A DNA stretch of 58,070 nt from IMG/VR virus record IMGVR_UViG_3300037508_001223, positions 1 to 58,070 of that record, one strand, 5' to 3'. Below are positions 1 through 7,594 of this stretch, one piece after another. The DNA is from a virus. Each line of letters begins with the position of its first letter. Position 1 is the first letter of the stretch. A program made the translations under genes and the position numbers. The notes beneath the pieces were generated by a model. The model searched no databases. It was not told the DNA's origin and was given only the letters and a program-made list of their open reading frames with translations.

Positions 1-983
1 CGTTTTCGTTCACTGTGTCGGCTAACGTGACGCAATGGAACGGAGGGGCGTTGCCGACGATTGGCACAAGCACTCTCACCGCTCAACAAGTCTGGGAGTA
101 TGCCACACGCACCCTATCGGCGTTTGGTTTTACGGTTAGCGCGAACGTGACGCAATGGAATGGCGGATCGCTGCCAACCATCGGAACGTCGACACTGACG
201 GCCCAGCAAGTCTGGGAATATGCGACGCGTACGCTGTCCGCGTTTGGCTTTACCGTCGCGGCAAATGTCACGCAATGGAACGGCGGAAGCTTGCCGACAA
301 TTGGCACCAGCACGCTGACAGCGCAACAGGTATGGGAGTACTCGACAAGAACGCTTTCGGCGTTCTCGTTTACCGTGGCCGCGAATGTCACGCAATGGGC
401 AGGCGGATCGCTGCCCACAATCCCGACCGCTGGCGAGAACGCGGATGCTGTGTGGGACGAGGCAATGTCTGGACACACGACGGCCGGTACGTATGGCGGA
501 CGCATCCCGCGAAGCGATAGCAGCAACGTGCAAATAAAGTTGACTGGCTCGAAGCACATTGCGTGCGATGTCCATGAGCTTCAACCGGCGGTGATTGAGG
601 CGCAGCATTTCGCGGCCGGGGCCATCGACGCCAACGCGTTGGCCGCTGATGCGGCGAGCGAAATCGCGACCGCTGTGCGAACCAATTTGGCGACGGAGCT
701 TGCTCGAATCGACGTGACGGTGGGCAGTCGGTTGGCGGATGCGTCCTACACTGCTCCGCCCTCGGCGACGACGGTGGCAGATGCTGTACTTACTAGAAAT
801 GTTTCTAATGTCGAAAGCGTAGCTGGAACAACTACGCTATGCACCTTAGTACTTGCTGGTGTTGGAAAAGCCTTAACAGTAGGTGGTGTGCTAAACATCT
901 ATCGAACCAATGGTACTACTGTTCACGCTACGAAGACATTAACAACTGATCCAAATGCCGATCCTGTAACGGGAATCTCGTAA
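1..983 (+). CDS. Tandem-repeat tail-associated protein, 5' partial
   Basis: The reading frame is open from the left edge, so the true start lies outside the window. The N-terminal part consists of 40-residue units (120 bp) containing ANVTQWNGG, LPTIGTSTLTAQQVWEYATRTLSAF and similar; three full units and a diverged fourth are visible. A linker and a C-terminal domain follow, with ADAVLTRNVSNVE and YRTNGTTVHATKTLTTD, a pattern I associate with phage tail and fibre-type proteins. It ends one base into the next gene. Base use changes abruptly near 785: the repeat part is GC-rich, the last 65 residues are AT-rich like the neighbouring tail genes, suggesting a mosaic gene. The virion role is inferred from sequence style and position beside the head-tail genes. 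Confidence 0.6.
   Translation, partial: FSFTVSANVTQWNGGALPTIGTSTLTAQQVWEYATRTLSAFGFTVSANVTQWNGGSLPTIGTSTLTAQQVWEYATRTLSAFGFTVAANVTQWNGGSLPTIGTSTLTAQQVWEYSTRTLSAFSFTVAANVTQWAGGSLPTIPTAGENADAVWDEAMSGHTTAGTYGGRIPRSDSSNVQIKLTGSKHIACDVHELQPAVIEAQHFAAGAIDANALAADAASEIATAVRTNLATELARIDVTVGSRLADASYTAPPSATTVADAVLTRNVSNVESVAGTTTLCTLVLAGVGKALTVGGVLNIYRTNGTTVHATKTLTTDPNADPVTGIS
15..374 (+). repeat. Three tandem 120-bp coding repeats
   Basis: Units start at 15, 135 and 255, and a diverged fourth starts at 375. Between units 1 and 2 about 27 of 40 codons differ but only one amino acid changes (Ala to Ser), so the protein repeat is kept while the DNA is scrambled at synonymous positions. Confidence 0.9.
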
Positions 984-1168
984 TGTCTGCTGGATTTTTT
1001 GACTTTTTCCGAAAATTGTGGGGATGGTATTCTACAAACACAGAACTAGGCTCTCCGGTAATTACCGATACCGGAGACTTGAATTTCATTCAGGAACTTG
1101 GTAGACCTTGTGGTTTCTACGAGACTTCCGCTAGCGACTGCAATTTCATTCAAGAGATCACCAAATGA
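983..1168 (+). CDS. Small hypothetical protein, 61 aa
   Basis: The start overlaps the previous stop by one base and the end overlaps the next gene by four bases, which indicates translational coupling in the tail operon. The protein has a hydrophobic aromatic N-terminus (FFDFFRKLWGWY) and two similar acidic segments, DLNFIQELGRP and DCNFIQEITK, i.e. a short internal duplication. I do not recognise a family. It is kept as real because of the tight packing. Confidence 0.55.
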   Translation: MSAGFFDFFRKLWGWYSTNTELGSPVITDTGDLNFIQELGRPCGFYETSASDCNFIQEITK

Positions 1169-1491
1169 GCTGCGAAGTCAAATTGAGAAAAGGGGCCTAC
1201 CCGGTTGCGGTGGAGAGGACTCTTCGCGATCAGAATGGCGAACCTGTCAACATCTCAGGATCTTCCAACAATAAAATCCGACTTGTATCTCCTAGTGGCG
1301 TGAAGAAGGAGTTCAATGCTATTTTCACAAACAGCGGAGCAGATGGAAAAATCCGATTTGTGACTTCCGCATCCACCGACTTGGATGAAGTTGGAACATG
1401 GCGTGCTCAATTTCGACTTGGGATTAGCGGTGGGGCGATCCCCAGTGACGACTTTACTTTTCAAGTTGGCATTTCCTTGGAGGCTCCGTAA
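1165..1491 (+). CDS. Ig-like beta-sandwich structural protein, 108 aa
   Basis: A 108-residue protein whose pattern (VERTLRDQNGEPVNISG... IRLVSPSGVKKEF... DEVGTWRAQFRLGI) resembles the N-terminal Ig-like domain of phage baseplate upper proteins (BppU type), where short beta strands surround a conserved GTW turn. It overlaps both neighbours by one to four bases. The likely role is a small tail or baseplate adaptor; the family assignment is by pattern only. Confidence 0.55.
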   Translation: MSCEVKLRKGAYPVAVERTLRDQNGEPVNISGSSNNKIRLVSPSGVKKEFNAIFTNSGADGKIRFVTSASTDLDEVGTWRAQFRLGISGGAIPSDDFTFQVGISLEAP

Positions 1492-1973
1492 TGGCTCAGT
1501 ACACGACCAAAGCGGAAATGTCCAAGTTGTTTTCCGCGTGCGGTGTGGATTACCGAATCGAGGATGAGTCAGACCCGGAAAACTCGTTGGAGTTTTTCAT
1601 TGACGACGCATCTGTAATGATTGATATGTACGCTGGGCAGATTTACAATTCTTCGGATATGGCGAATTCGAAGTGGGTTCGCATTCGAGCGACTTGGATG
1701 GCCTGCTATTTTCTATCCCAGAAAAATGGCAATGCTTCCTTGTTCTTCAATAGGTACGATCAAATCCTTCAAGAGTTGCAAAAAGTCCAACAACAGCAGT
1801 TGCCTATACCTGGGCTTGCGACTTCTGTGGACATGGTTCCTACGTTGTCCAATATTGAACACGATCCTCGATACCGAGAAGCGACATTGCGGGTAGAGCC
1901 TCAAGTATCTACAGGTGCTAGCTCGTCAAAGCAAGATCTATCAAACCAGATCCTGCCAGAATGGCTATGGTAA
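1491..1973 (+). CDS. Head-tail connector (gp6-like), 160 aa
   Basis: The N-terminal half has the look of a phage head-tail connector of the gp6/DUF1320 type: MAQYTTKAEMSKLFSACGVDYRIED followed by an amphipathic helix carrying DDASVMIDMYAGQIY and an aromatic helix WVRIRATWMACYFLS. A Gln-rich helix (QELQKVQQQQLP) and a flexible tail follow. It sits immediately before the gp10-like completion gene, the usual order. A variant of the dispersed phage motif lies inside at 1711-1727. Family assignment is moderate. Confidence 0.6.
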   Translation: MAQYTTKAEMSKLFSACGVDYRIEDESDPENSLEFFIDDASVMIDMYAGQIYNSSDMANSKWVRIRATWMACYFLSQKNGNASLFFNRYDQILQELQKVQQQQLPIPGLATSVDMVPTLSNIEHDPRYREATLRVEPQVSTGASSSKQDLSNQILPEWLW

Positions 1974-1974
1974 C

Positions 1975-2508
1975 ATGGATTATCAATCCGCAAAAAAGCT
2001 ACTAGATGAGCTTCCTAAAATTTTAGGAGGACAGCCTACGGGCAGGTATACATACATTCTAAATGTATACCGAGCACATTTCTTGCATGAAATGTTCCGT
2101 TTGATACACTACTCCTTCATTGTTCGATCGGAGAGGGTGCCGGACCAGTTTGGGAACGAGTGGCAGCCTTTGAGTCCAAGGACGATCGCCAAGAAAAAGA
2201 AGCCCCATAAACGCGGTATGCTGCGTCTTCCGGCTTCCTCGACTCCTGAGTCAATCAACAGGGACACAGGCCGTCTGGCGAGGTCCTACGAGCCAGGAAC
2301 CCTTGCTGGGGCTGCTTACGTGCCGGTGAACATGGATCAGAAGGTGTCTTGGGTTGGGAGGAAGTTGGATGTTGGCACCCGAGTTCCTTACGCCAAAGAG
2401 GTGTCAAAGCTAAGACAGCTACTACCAAAAGACACACAAATCAAAATTACTAGGCTAGCAATTATTGCTGGCGTAAAGGCAATAAAGCCTATAATTGAGA
2501 AATTGTAA
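1975..2508 (+). CDS. HK97 gp10-like head-tail / neck protein
   Basis: A basic protein of 177 residues. The core WQPLSPRTIAKKKKPHKRGMLRLPASSTPESINRDTGRL...VGRKLDVGTRVPYAKEV matches the layout of phage head-tail or tail-completion proteins, in which 'W.pLs..T...K....' is followed by a GTxxPYA segment. The ATG at 1975 directly follows the previous stop, and the end overlaps the next ATG by one base. It probably forms the neck ring joining connector and tail tube. Confidence 0.65.
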   Translation: MDYQSAKKLLDELPKILGGQPTGRYTYILNVYRAHFLHEMFRLIHYSFIVRSERVPDQFGNEWQPLSPRTIAKKKKPHKRGMLRLPASSTPESINRDTGRLARSYEPGTLAGAAYVPVNMDQKVSWVGRKLDVGTRVPYAKEVSKLRQLLPKDTQIKITRLAIIAGVKAIKPIIEKL

Positions 2509-3095
2509 TGCACATTGGATACTTGGTACTAGCAGTTCGGGACGTGCTTAGGGAACGGCTTAGCCGCGATGGCTTGCCTTTCAAGCCGTTCGACCGTGAA
2601 GAGATTGAAGTATCGCCGGATGGAAGACCTCCAGCGTACATGGGATCGCGATTCATTGGAGTGTACGGTTCCCAGTGGTCTCCAGCGGTCGAAGACTCGA
2701 ACGTGGGATTGGATGCGTTGATGGGCGTCTCCTGCACGTACACGGTGCGAAGCCCTGTTTTCCCCCAGAAAAAAACCGGACCTGTCATGTATGCGGAAGT
2801 GTTGTCCGGTATGTGCTCGGTCTGCTGGGAGGTAGCCAAAGCGGTGTCAATGACCGGGGATAGCCTCACCGAAATTCCGCTTTACGAGGCTCTGGCAAAG
2901 TACCCTGATTATATTCCGTATAGCATTTTTGAGTATCTTAGGTGGCAGGGATGTGATCCTTCCCCTTCTCCGGTAACGGACGAGTGGTTCACTGCCCGAA
3001 ACGAGCATTTGATGGACGAGAACGGGCTTTCTATTGTAGGATACACCATGACGGTTCGTTTTGGCGGTGCTCGCGGAGGTTACGCTTACCGATGA
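2508..3095 (+). CDS. Tail completion-type protein, 195 aa
   Basis: A protein of 195 residues with SQWSPAVEDSNVGLDALMGVSCTYTVRSPVFPQKKTG and a C-terminal aromatic/Gly-rich strand region (YTMTVRFGGARGGYAYR). I do not recognise it with certainty; its place between a gp10-like gene and the tube gene fits a tail terminator or completion protein. A full copy of the dispersed motif lies inside at 2761-2777, here encoding FPQKKT. Confidence 0.5.
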   Translation: MHIGYLVLAVRDVLRERLSRDGLPFKPFDREEIEVSPDGRPPAYMGSRFIGVYGSQWSPAVEDSNVGLDALMGVSCTYTVRSPVFPQKKTGPVMYAEVLSGMCSVCWEVAKAVSMTGDSLTEIPLYEALAKYPDYIPYSIFEYLRWQGCDPSPSPVTDEWFTARNEHLMDENGLSIVGYTMTVRFGGARGGYAYR

Positions 3096-3451
3096 TTCCT
3101 GTAAAGTGCGAAAGTCGTGAATGCAAGCTTGTTCTGGAGAATTATCGTAGGACTTACTACGTTGATTCTTTAGAGGCTCCTTGTCCAACTTGCGGCTTAA
3201 AGGGTGGCTTGGTTCCGTGTGAACTTATCCATCTAGTCGTAGAAAGCAAGTATGGACTTATGGAGTCCAAGCTAAACGGAAAAAGGTATAAATTTGCTTG
3301 TAATACAGCAAATAATATGTACCGTAGACCCATCAACACGCCAGGATTTCCAAGATACTATACATCAGAAGTAATTGGCTGTACTTGCCCTGAGTGCTTA
3401 CTCGAATACGGGGCAAAAGAAACCAATGGAGAATTGCTGATTAACAGCTAA
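3092..3451 (+). CDS. Zinc-ribbon protein in the tail operon, 119 aa
   Basis: The start ATG overlaps the previous TGA (ATGA). The protein has three CxxC-type pairs: CESREC near the N-terminus, CPTC at about residue 31, and CTCPEC near the C-terminus, consistent with zinc-ribbon folding. The role is unknown. A short Cys-rich protein between a completion protein and the tube protein is unusual and may be a small tail or assembly factor. Confidence 0.6.
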   Translation: MIPVKCESRECKLVLENYRRTYYVDSLEAPCPTCGLKGGLVPCELIHLVVESKYGLMESKLNGKRYKFACNTANNMYRRPINTPGFPRYYTSEVIGCTCPECLLEYGAKETNGELLINS

Positions 3452-3461
3452 GGAGCTAGCC

Positions 3462-3977
3462 ATGTCTCGTGGATGGGTTGCTGGTCCATACTTGTGGACG
3501 TTCAATGGACGCAATGTTGGAATCACCGAAAACGGTTTCCGATTGTCAATGACTTCTTACGGTGATCCGATCAAAGGAGATAATCTTGGTGATTCTATCC
3601 AAGATTTTGTCTACCGAGGCGGTGACGTTACCGTGGAAGGTACGTTCCAGGAATTCGACGCCGCATTGAACGGGGACGGTCAGGCGGTAAAAGCCAACCC
3701 TAATGTGGGTTCGGTATTTTGGCCTTATGCCTCGCTAGGCGATACAGGGCAAGTAGGACGTTTGGCTAGCTCTGTTTCGGCAGTGCTAACAGGAACGGCT
3801 ATTCCTGGTGTCAATCCTCTTTTGAAGAACATCACCATTACCGCAGCCGTAATCCCCCCAGGCTTTGATGTTGGCTTCCTGTTTGCCGCTCGTTTGAGAA
3901 ACGTGCCAATTAGGCTTCAATCACTGCCGTGGCCTGGACTTGTGCAAGTCGGAAGCAGTAACTGGTTTACTTTGTAA
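3462..3977 (+). CDS. Probable tail tube protein
   Basis: A protein of 171 residues with a ribosome site (AGGAG) before the ATG. It starts MSRGWVAGPYLWTFNGRNVGITENGF and contains GDSIQDFVYRGGDVTVEGTFQEFD, the register seen in phage tail tube proteins, where an N-terminal strand names the frame and a 'G..v.ie......' strand follows. It lies directly before the Gly/Ala-rich tape-measure-like gene, the usual order. Assignment rests on position and beta-rich character. Confidence 0.6.
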   Translation: MSRGWVAGPYLWTFNGRNVGITENGFRLSMTSYGDPIKGDNLGDSIQDFVYRGGDVTVEGTFQEFDAALNGDGQAVKANPNVGSVFWPYASLGDTGQVGRLASSVSAVLTGTAIPGVNPLLKNITITAAVIPPGFDVGFLFAARLRNVPIRLQSLPWPGLVQVGSSNWFTL

Positions 3978-4918
3978 TGTCAAGCATTAGCATAGATGTT
4001 AATGTCAATCAACCTCCCGGAGGTAGCTCTTCGGGAGGTGTTCCGCCATCTCCCGGAGGAACTGCTTCTCCACCGGGCGGGAGTCCTACGCCTCCTGGTC
4101 CTGGTGGCGGTTCTTCATCACCAAGTCTGCCTTCGACTCCAATACCGCCAAAGCCGCCTGGACCTTCTCCAGGGGCTGGGGCAGGTGCTGGCGGTTCGGC
4201 AGGGGCTGGTGGATCTGCTAGTGCGGCTGGAGGAGCGGCTTCTACCGCAGGTGGAACAGCAGCAGGTGGAGGAGGGGCTGCCGCCGCTGCTGGCGGAGCT
4301 GCGGCTATCTTAGGGCCATTAGCTATTGCTGGTGGGGCTGTTATCGCGGCTTTTGCGGGTACTGTTATTGCGGCAAAAGCGGTAGATGATGCTCTTACAG
4401 ACATTGCTAGAACCGCAAGAAAATACAATCCAGAAGTGGCTGTAGCTACTGCGATGGCTAATGTTCAAGCCATGTTTGCGGATATGGAGCAGGCTAATCG
4501 ACTAGGCCCCGAATTGGCTAGCTACGTGACTGAGAGAGCTGAAATAGCAACAATTCTCAAGAAAATAGAGACAGACATTGCGGAAGATATACTTCCTTTA
4601 GCTATCGACTTAGCAAGAGGCGTATCCGCAATTCTGACCTGGATGAAGGAAGTCTACAAGCAATTTATCTCTCCTGTCATTCAATTGTTCAACAAGCAAG
4701 GTGGTTGGAATCAAGCTTTAATTTTGAATATGTTTGGACTTCCAGGGCAGTTAGCTGCTATATTGAAAGCGGCTAACCTGATAGCCGGGAATACAGCCCC
4801 GAAAACTCCAGGAGCCGCCTTCTTTAAGGATTACGAAAAGTTCATTGATCCTTTGCAGCAAGCTTCTCCTCTTGTTCCACAAGGCGCTCCTGGTATACCT
4901 CCGATTGGAAAACCGTAA
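3977..4918 (+). CDS. Short tape-measure-like protein, 313 aa
   Basis: Residues 10-100 are low-complexity Pro/Gly/Ser and then Ala/Gly repeats. A hydrophobic stretch follows (AILGPLAIAGGAVIAAFAGTVIAAKAV, shown in part), then amphipathic helices (DIARTARKYNPEVAVATAMANVQ). Hydrophobic helices after low-complexity sequence are typical of tape-measure proteins, but 313 residues is very short. If it is the tape measure, the tail would be only a few tens of nanometres long by the usual length rule. It overlaps both neighbours by one base. Confidence 0.5.
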   Translation: MSSISIDVNVNQPPGGSSSGGVPPSPGGTASPPGGSPTPPGPGGGSSSPSLPSTPIPPKPPGPSPGAGAGAGGSAGAGGSASAAGGAASTAGGTAAGGGGAAAAAGGAAAILGPLAIAGGAVIAAFAGTVIAAKAVDDALTDIARTARKYNPEVAVATAMANVQAMFADMEQANRLGPELASYVTERAEIATILKKIETDIAEDILPLAIDLARGVSAILTWMKEVYKQFISPVIQLFNKQGGWNQALILNMFGLPGQLAAILKAANLIAGNTAPKTPGAAFFKDYEKFIDPLQQASPLVPQGAPGIPPIGKP

Positions 4919-7077
4919 TGGCTTTTGGCAGTCCCCTTCCAGTACCGGTGCCTTGGCTTCTTAACGAAGCTTTCGATATGTCCGCTTCCGTAAATGGAAA
5001 CGTGACATCTGTGGACACGTTCATTACATACGGAAGCTACGTTTTCAATTCCGCGATAAGTTTCAAATTTCAAGTCGAGCCTGTGTACGGGGACGACAGG
5101 ATCATCCCCAAGTATTACAAGCATACTTTCACGGTCGAGACGGTTCTTACGCCGCATACCAATCCGCAGTATGACGCTACAGGCACTCAGCCTTTGGACT
5201 TGAACGAATCACAAGCCCGTAGGGATTTGTCGATTCCCGGCCTACCTTTTTACATCTGTGCAAAAGGTGTTGGACAGAATCAAAGAATTGATCCCCAGTC
5301 TAAAACTGGGCCAGTATTTGCTGCTCCTGGTAACAATAAAAACCAAGATCCTGTTATTGATGGCGTCTTCGGAACGGCTGATCCGGTAGACGTAGGAACT
5401 CTAGTATTTCGCGTTGAACCAGGAATGGATTTGAATTATGGTCCTCGACCCGTAGTTCAAATTCTTGAGCCAATTGGTGCTTCAAGGGTTTACCGACTTG
5501 TCTGGAGCGTTGAAGTATGCTTGCCGATTTGCTGCGTTAGCTACCAGAACAACGCAGGCCAACCTGTTTACTGCCTCACTCCGTACAACCTTGAAACCCA
5601 AGCCAAGTATGACAACCCCATTACGGAGTTTGTCTACGACATCTCTTGGTCGATTGATGAGCTAGGCTACTCGAACCGAACTATTTCAGGATCTGCTGAG
5701 ATAGCCGGTCGTTTACTGCAAGACATGCAGTACACCAGTCCTACGGTGCAAGCGGTTGGTCCAGTATATCAGGTGAAGGTGGTCAATGACACGTTCGTAA
5801 AAAACATGATAACCACCATGTTTCCTTACCTGAAAGGTTTTAAGAGGACAATTTCTTACGACGTGGGAAGAGACGCCAAGCGGCTTGATTGGCGTATTGT
5901 GGACACGGAATTGAAATCGGAAACTCCGTACTACAAGAACGTCATAGATTGCAATGCCACAGTATCTTTAAGAAGCCAAGGAGATGAACCAGCTTTTACG
6001 GTATGGGACTACGAAATCAAAGGTAGTTTTACGGTAGTGCCGGGAGCTTCCAAATACCAAGCTTACTTGGCGTTCTTGACTATCGTTAAGTCAAAATTAA
6101 CTACAGCCATCAATGTTCAAAATGGTATTCCCATAATGAACAATAAAGGCGTGCTGCTGCCAAAAAGCTCTTCGTATCTTCCGGTAAGCCATTCTTACGA
6201 GGAAGATGTATTTGGAAGAAGCATGTCGTTTGATTTTAGGTACAGACTTGTTTCTAGCTTGGAAAATCATCTAGTATATAGTGAGTTGTTCGTCCCTGTA
6301 CGCCAAGGTAACAATACTTGGGATGCTTGGCTTAGCGGTATTCCCAACAACTTGAAAACGGGACAAGGGGCTGTAAACTTCAATTTGCAAGGCACTAGAA
6401 ATCTAGTCAACACCTGCAACTTTGGTCCGATGGAGCCTAGTTACGGACAGAAGTCTCCAGCAGTGCCTCCCGAAGGCTTCATTAACATCTTCACCCTGAA
6501 CTGTCCTCCTCCAGAAAAAAGCTGGTTGGAGTACAAGAATTGGTACGAGATTATCGACTACAAACCAACAATCCAACACGTTCCTTCTTACAATTACCCA
6601 AATCAGTATTACCAAGACAGTCAATACTACGGCGGGTATCCTAACCATAATTTGGAGTTCCCAACGGGCGGTACTTCGTCACAAGCAAGTGCGGCTTATG
6701 CTATGGGAGCGTCTGACGAGTCAGGCCAACCTACTGTCCAGAAAATGGGTGCGGGTAAAACCTACATTGTAATGAAGGGCTATGCGCTTCGATACTGCTA
6801 TCAAATAAAGCCGCCAATGCTATACGCGGTAAAGATAGCAGGTGTCAATCAAGTAATGCAGCCTATCCAAGTGTCTAGCCGAACTGTACTAGATAAAGTA
6901 GTAGGTCAATCTGGTAAAGTACGTTTGATTTTTTCCTCTTGGGAAATTGTATACACAATTCCTAGACCTCTTAATCCTTCGGTTAATTTCATCAAAGAGC
7001 TATTGACCGATGCCGAAGGTGAGCAGTATATTTCTCAAGCGGACTTCAAGAACATTTACCAACCTCCTGCACTGTAA
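4918..7077 (+). CDS. Large tail protein, 719 aa
   Basis: A 719-residue protein without signal peptide or membrane segment, rich in Tyr, Asn and Pro, with beta-strand-like spacing throughout and a Tyr/Asn/Gln-rich stretch (YNYPNQYYQDSQYYGGYPN) near residues 560-580. It follows the tape-measure-like gene with a one-base overlap, so it is probably a distal tail or hub component. I do not recognise a family. A weak copy of the dispersed motif (CCTCCAGAAAAAAGC) lies at 6505-6521. Confidence 0.5.
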   Translation: MAFGSPLPVPVPWLLNEAFDMSASVNGNVTSVDTFITYGSYVFNSAISFKFQVEPVYGDDRIIPKYYKHTFTVETVLTPHTNPQYDATGTQPLDLNESQARRDLSIPGLPFYICAKGVGQNQRIDPQSKTGPVFAAPGNNKNQDPVIDGVFGTADPVDVGTLVFRVEPGMDLNYGPRPVVQILEPIGASRVYRLVWSVEVCLPICCVSYQNNAGQPVYCLTPYNLETQAKYDNPITEFVYDISWSIDELGYSNRTISGSAEIAGRLLQDMQYTSPTVQAVGPVYQVKVVNDTFVKNMITTMFPYLKGFKRTISYDVGRDAKRLDWRIVDTELKSETPYYKNVIDCNATVSLRSQGDEPAFTVWDYEIKGSFTVVPGASKYQAYLAFLTIVKSKLTTAINVQNGIPIMNNKGVLLPKSSSYLPVSHSYEEDVFGRSMSFDFRYRLVSSLENHLVYSELFVPVRQGNNTWDAWLSGIPNNLKTGQGAVNFNLQGTRNLVNTCNFGPMEPSYGQKSPAVPPEGFINIFTLNCPPPEKSWLEYKNWYEIIDYKPTIQHVPSYNYPNQYYQDSQYYGGYPNHNLEFPTGGTSSQASAAYAMGASDESGQPTVQKMGAGKTYIVMKGYALRYCYQIKPPMLYAVKIAGVNQVMQPIQVSSRTVLDKVVGQSGKVRLIFSSWEIVYTIPRPLNPSVNFIKELLTDAEGEQYISQADFKNIYQPPAL

Positions 7078-7082
7078 AGGCT

Positions 7083-7361
7083 ATGGACACAAAATTCACG
7101 TACGTTCGAGATGGCAAGACGATTTTGTCCGAAGAGCTTGTTGTACTTCACTCTTGGATTGCCCAAAGTCAAAGTGGAGTCGATCTAAGCACGGAGGAGA
7201 AACGTGGTTTAGGGCAAGGCGTTTGGCCTAATCGGTTTGCGGAAAGCCTGAAAGAACGGCTTGGTCAAGAGTTCACAGCAACTGAGGCTTACCTCTTGGC
7301 GTGTGCTATCGTCAAAAAGATGGAGAGCCTTACCCAGGGTTTTATGGCCGGGCTTCAGTAG
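7083..7361 (+). CDS. Small tail-region protein, possible frameshift donor
   Basis: A protein of 92 residues (MDTKFTYVRDGKTILSEELVVLHSWIAQSQS...), mostly helical, just after the 719-residue tail protein. Its last 20 codons overlap an open frame at -1 that continues to 7594. The overlap holds GTCAAAAAGATG, an A-rich stretch that could slip. No recognised domain. It may be a stand-alone product and also the N-terminus of a longer frameshifted protein, as in tail assembly chaperone pairs. Confidence 0.55.
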   Translation: MDTKFTYVRDGKTILSEELVVLHSWIAQSQSGVDLSTEEKRGLGQGVWPNRFAESLKERLGQEFTATEAYLLACAIVKKMESLTQGFMAGLQ

Positions 7362-7594
7362 CGGAGTTTTATGGCTTCGACACTTCTAAGCTTTCAGATT
7401 TGGAAGTTGAGTTGTATCGAAGAAATATGCCGCAATTAGAAGCCCATAGAGAACTCCGGGGCCGCCTACAAAATCGGGATCTTGATCCCAAGGGTTGGTA
7501 TACTCTGTACTTGTTGGCGACCAAAGACAAGAAGATCGCCGAAGAAGCAGAGGCTTACGCCATCCTTGCTCAGGAACCGAGAACCAATGGCTAA
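7301..7594 (+). CDS. -1 frame continuation or overlapping small gene
   Basis: Open in the -1 frame relative to the preceding gene. The segment after 7361 reads EFYGFDTSKLSDLEVELYRRNMPQLEAHRELRG... and is clearly coding in style. No ATG with a ribosome site precedes that part; the only upstream starts are a GTG at 7301 deep in the other gene and an internal ATG near 7427. Expression by frameshifting at about 7312-7320 is therefore plausible. The end overlaps the portal start by eight bases. Function unknown. Confidence 0.5.
   Translation: MCYRQKDGEPYPGFYGRASVAEFYGFDTSKLSDLEVELYRRNMPQLEAHRELRGRLQNRDLDPKGWYTLYLLATKDKKIAEEAEAYAILAQEPRTNG

Noticed and set aside
15-374. CRISPR or satellite interpretation of 120-bp repeats
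   Set aside because: They are in frame, encode near-identical peptides and diverge at synonymous sites, so they are protein repeats.
83-608. Minus-strand open frames over the tail repeats
   Set aside because: They are shadows of the GC-rich repeat on the opposite strand with no ribosome sites.
4009-4428. Minus-strand Ala/Pro-rich frame opposite the tape-measure-like gene
   Set aside because: It mirrors the Gly/Ala/Pro repeats of the plus-strand gene and has no start signal.
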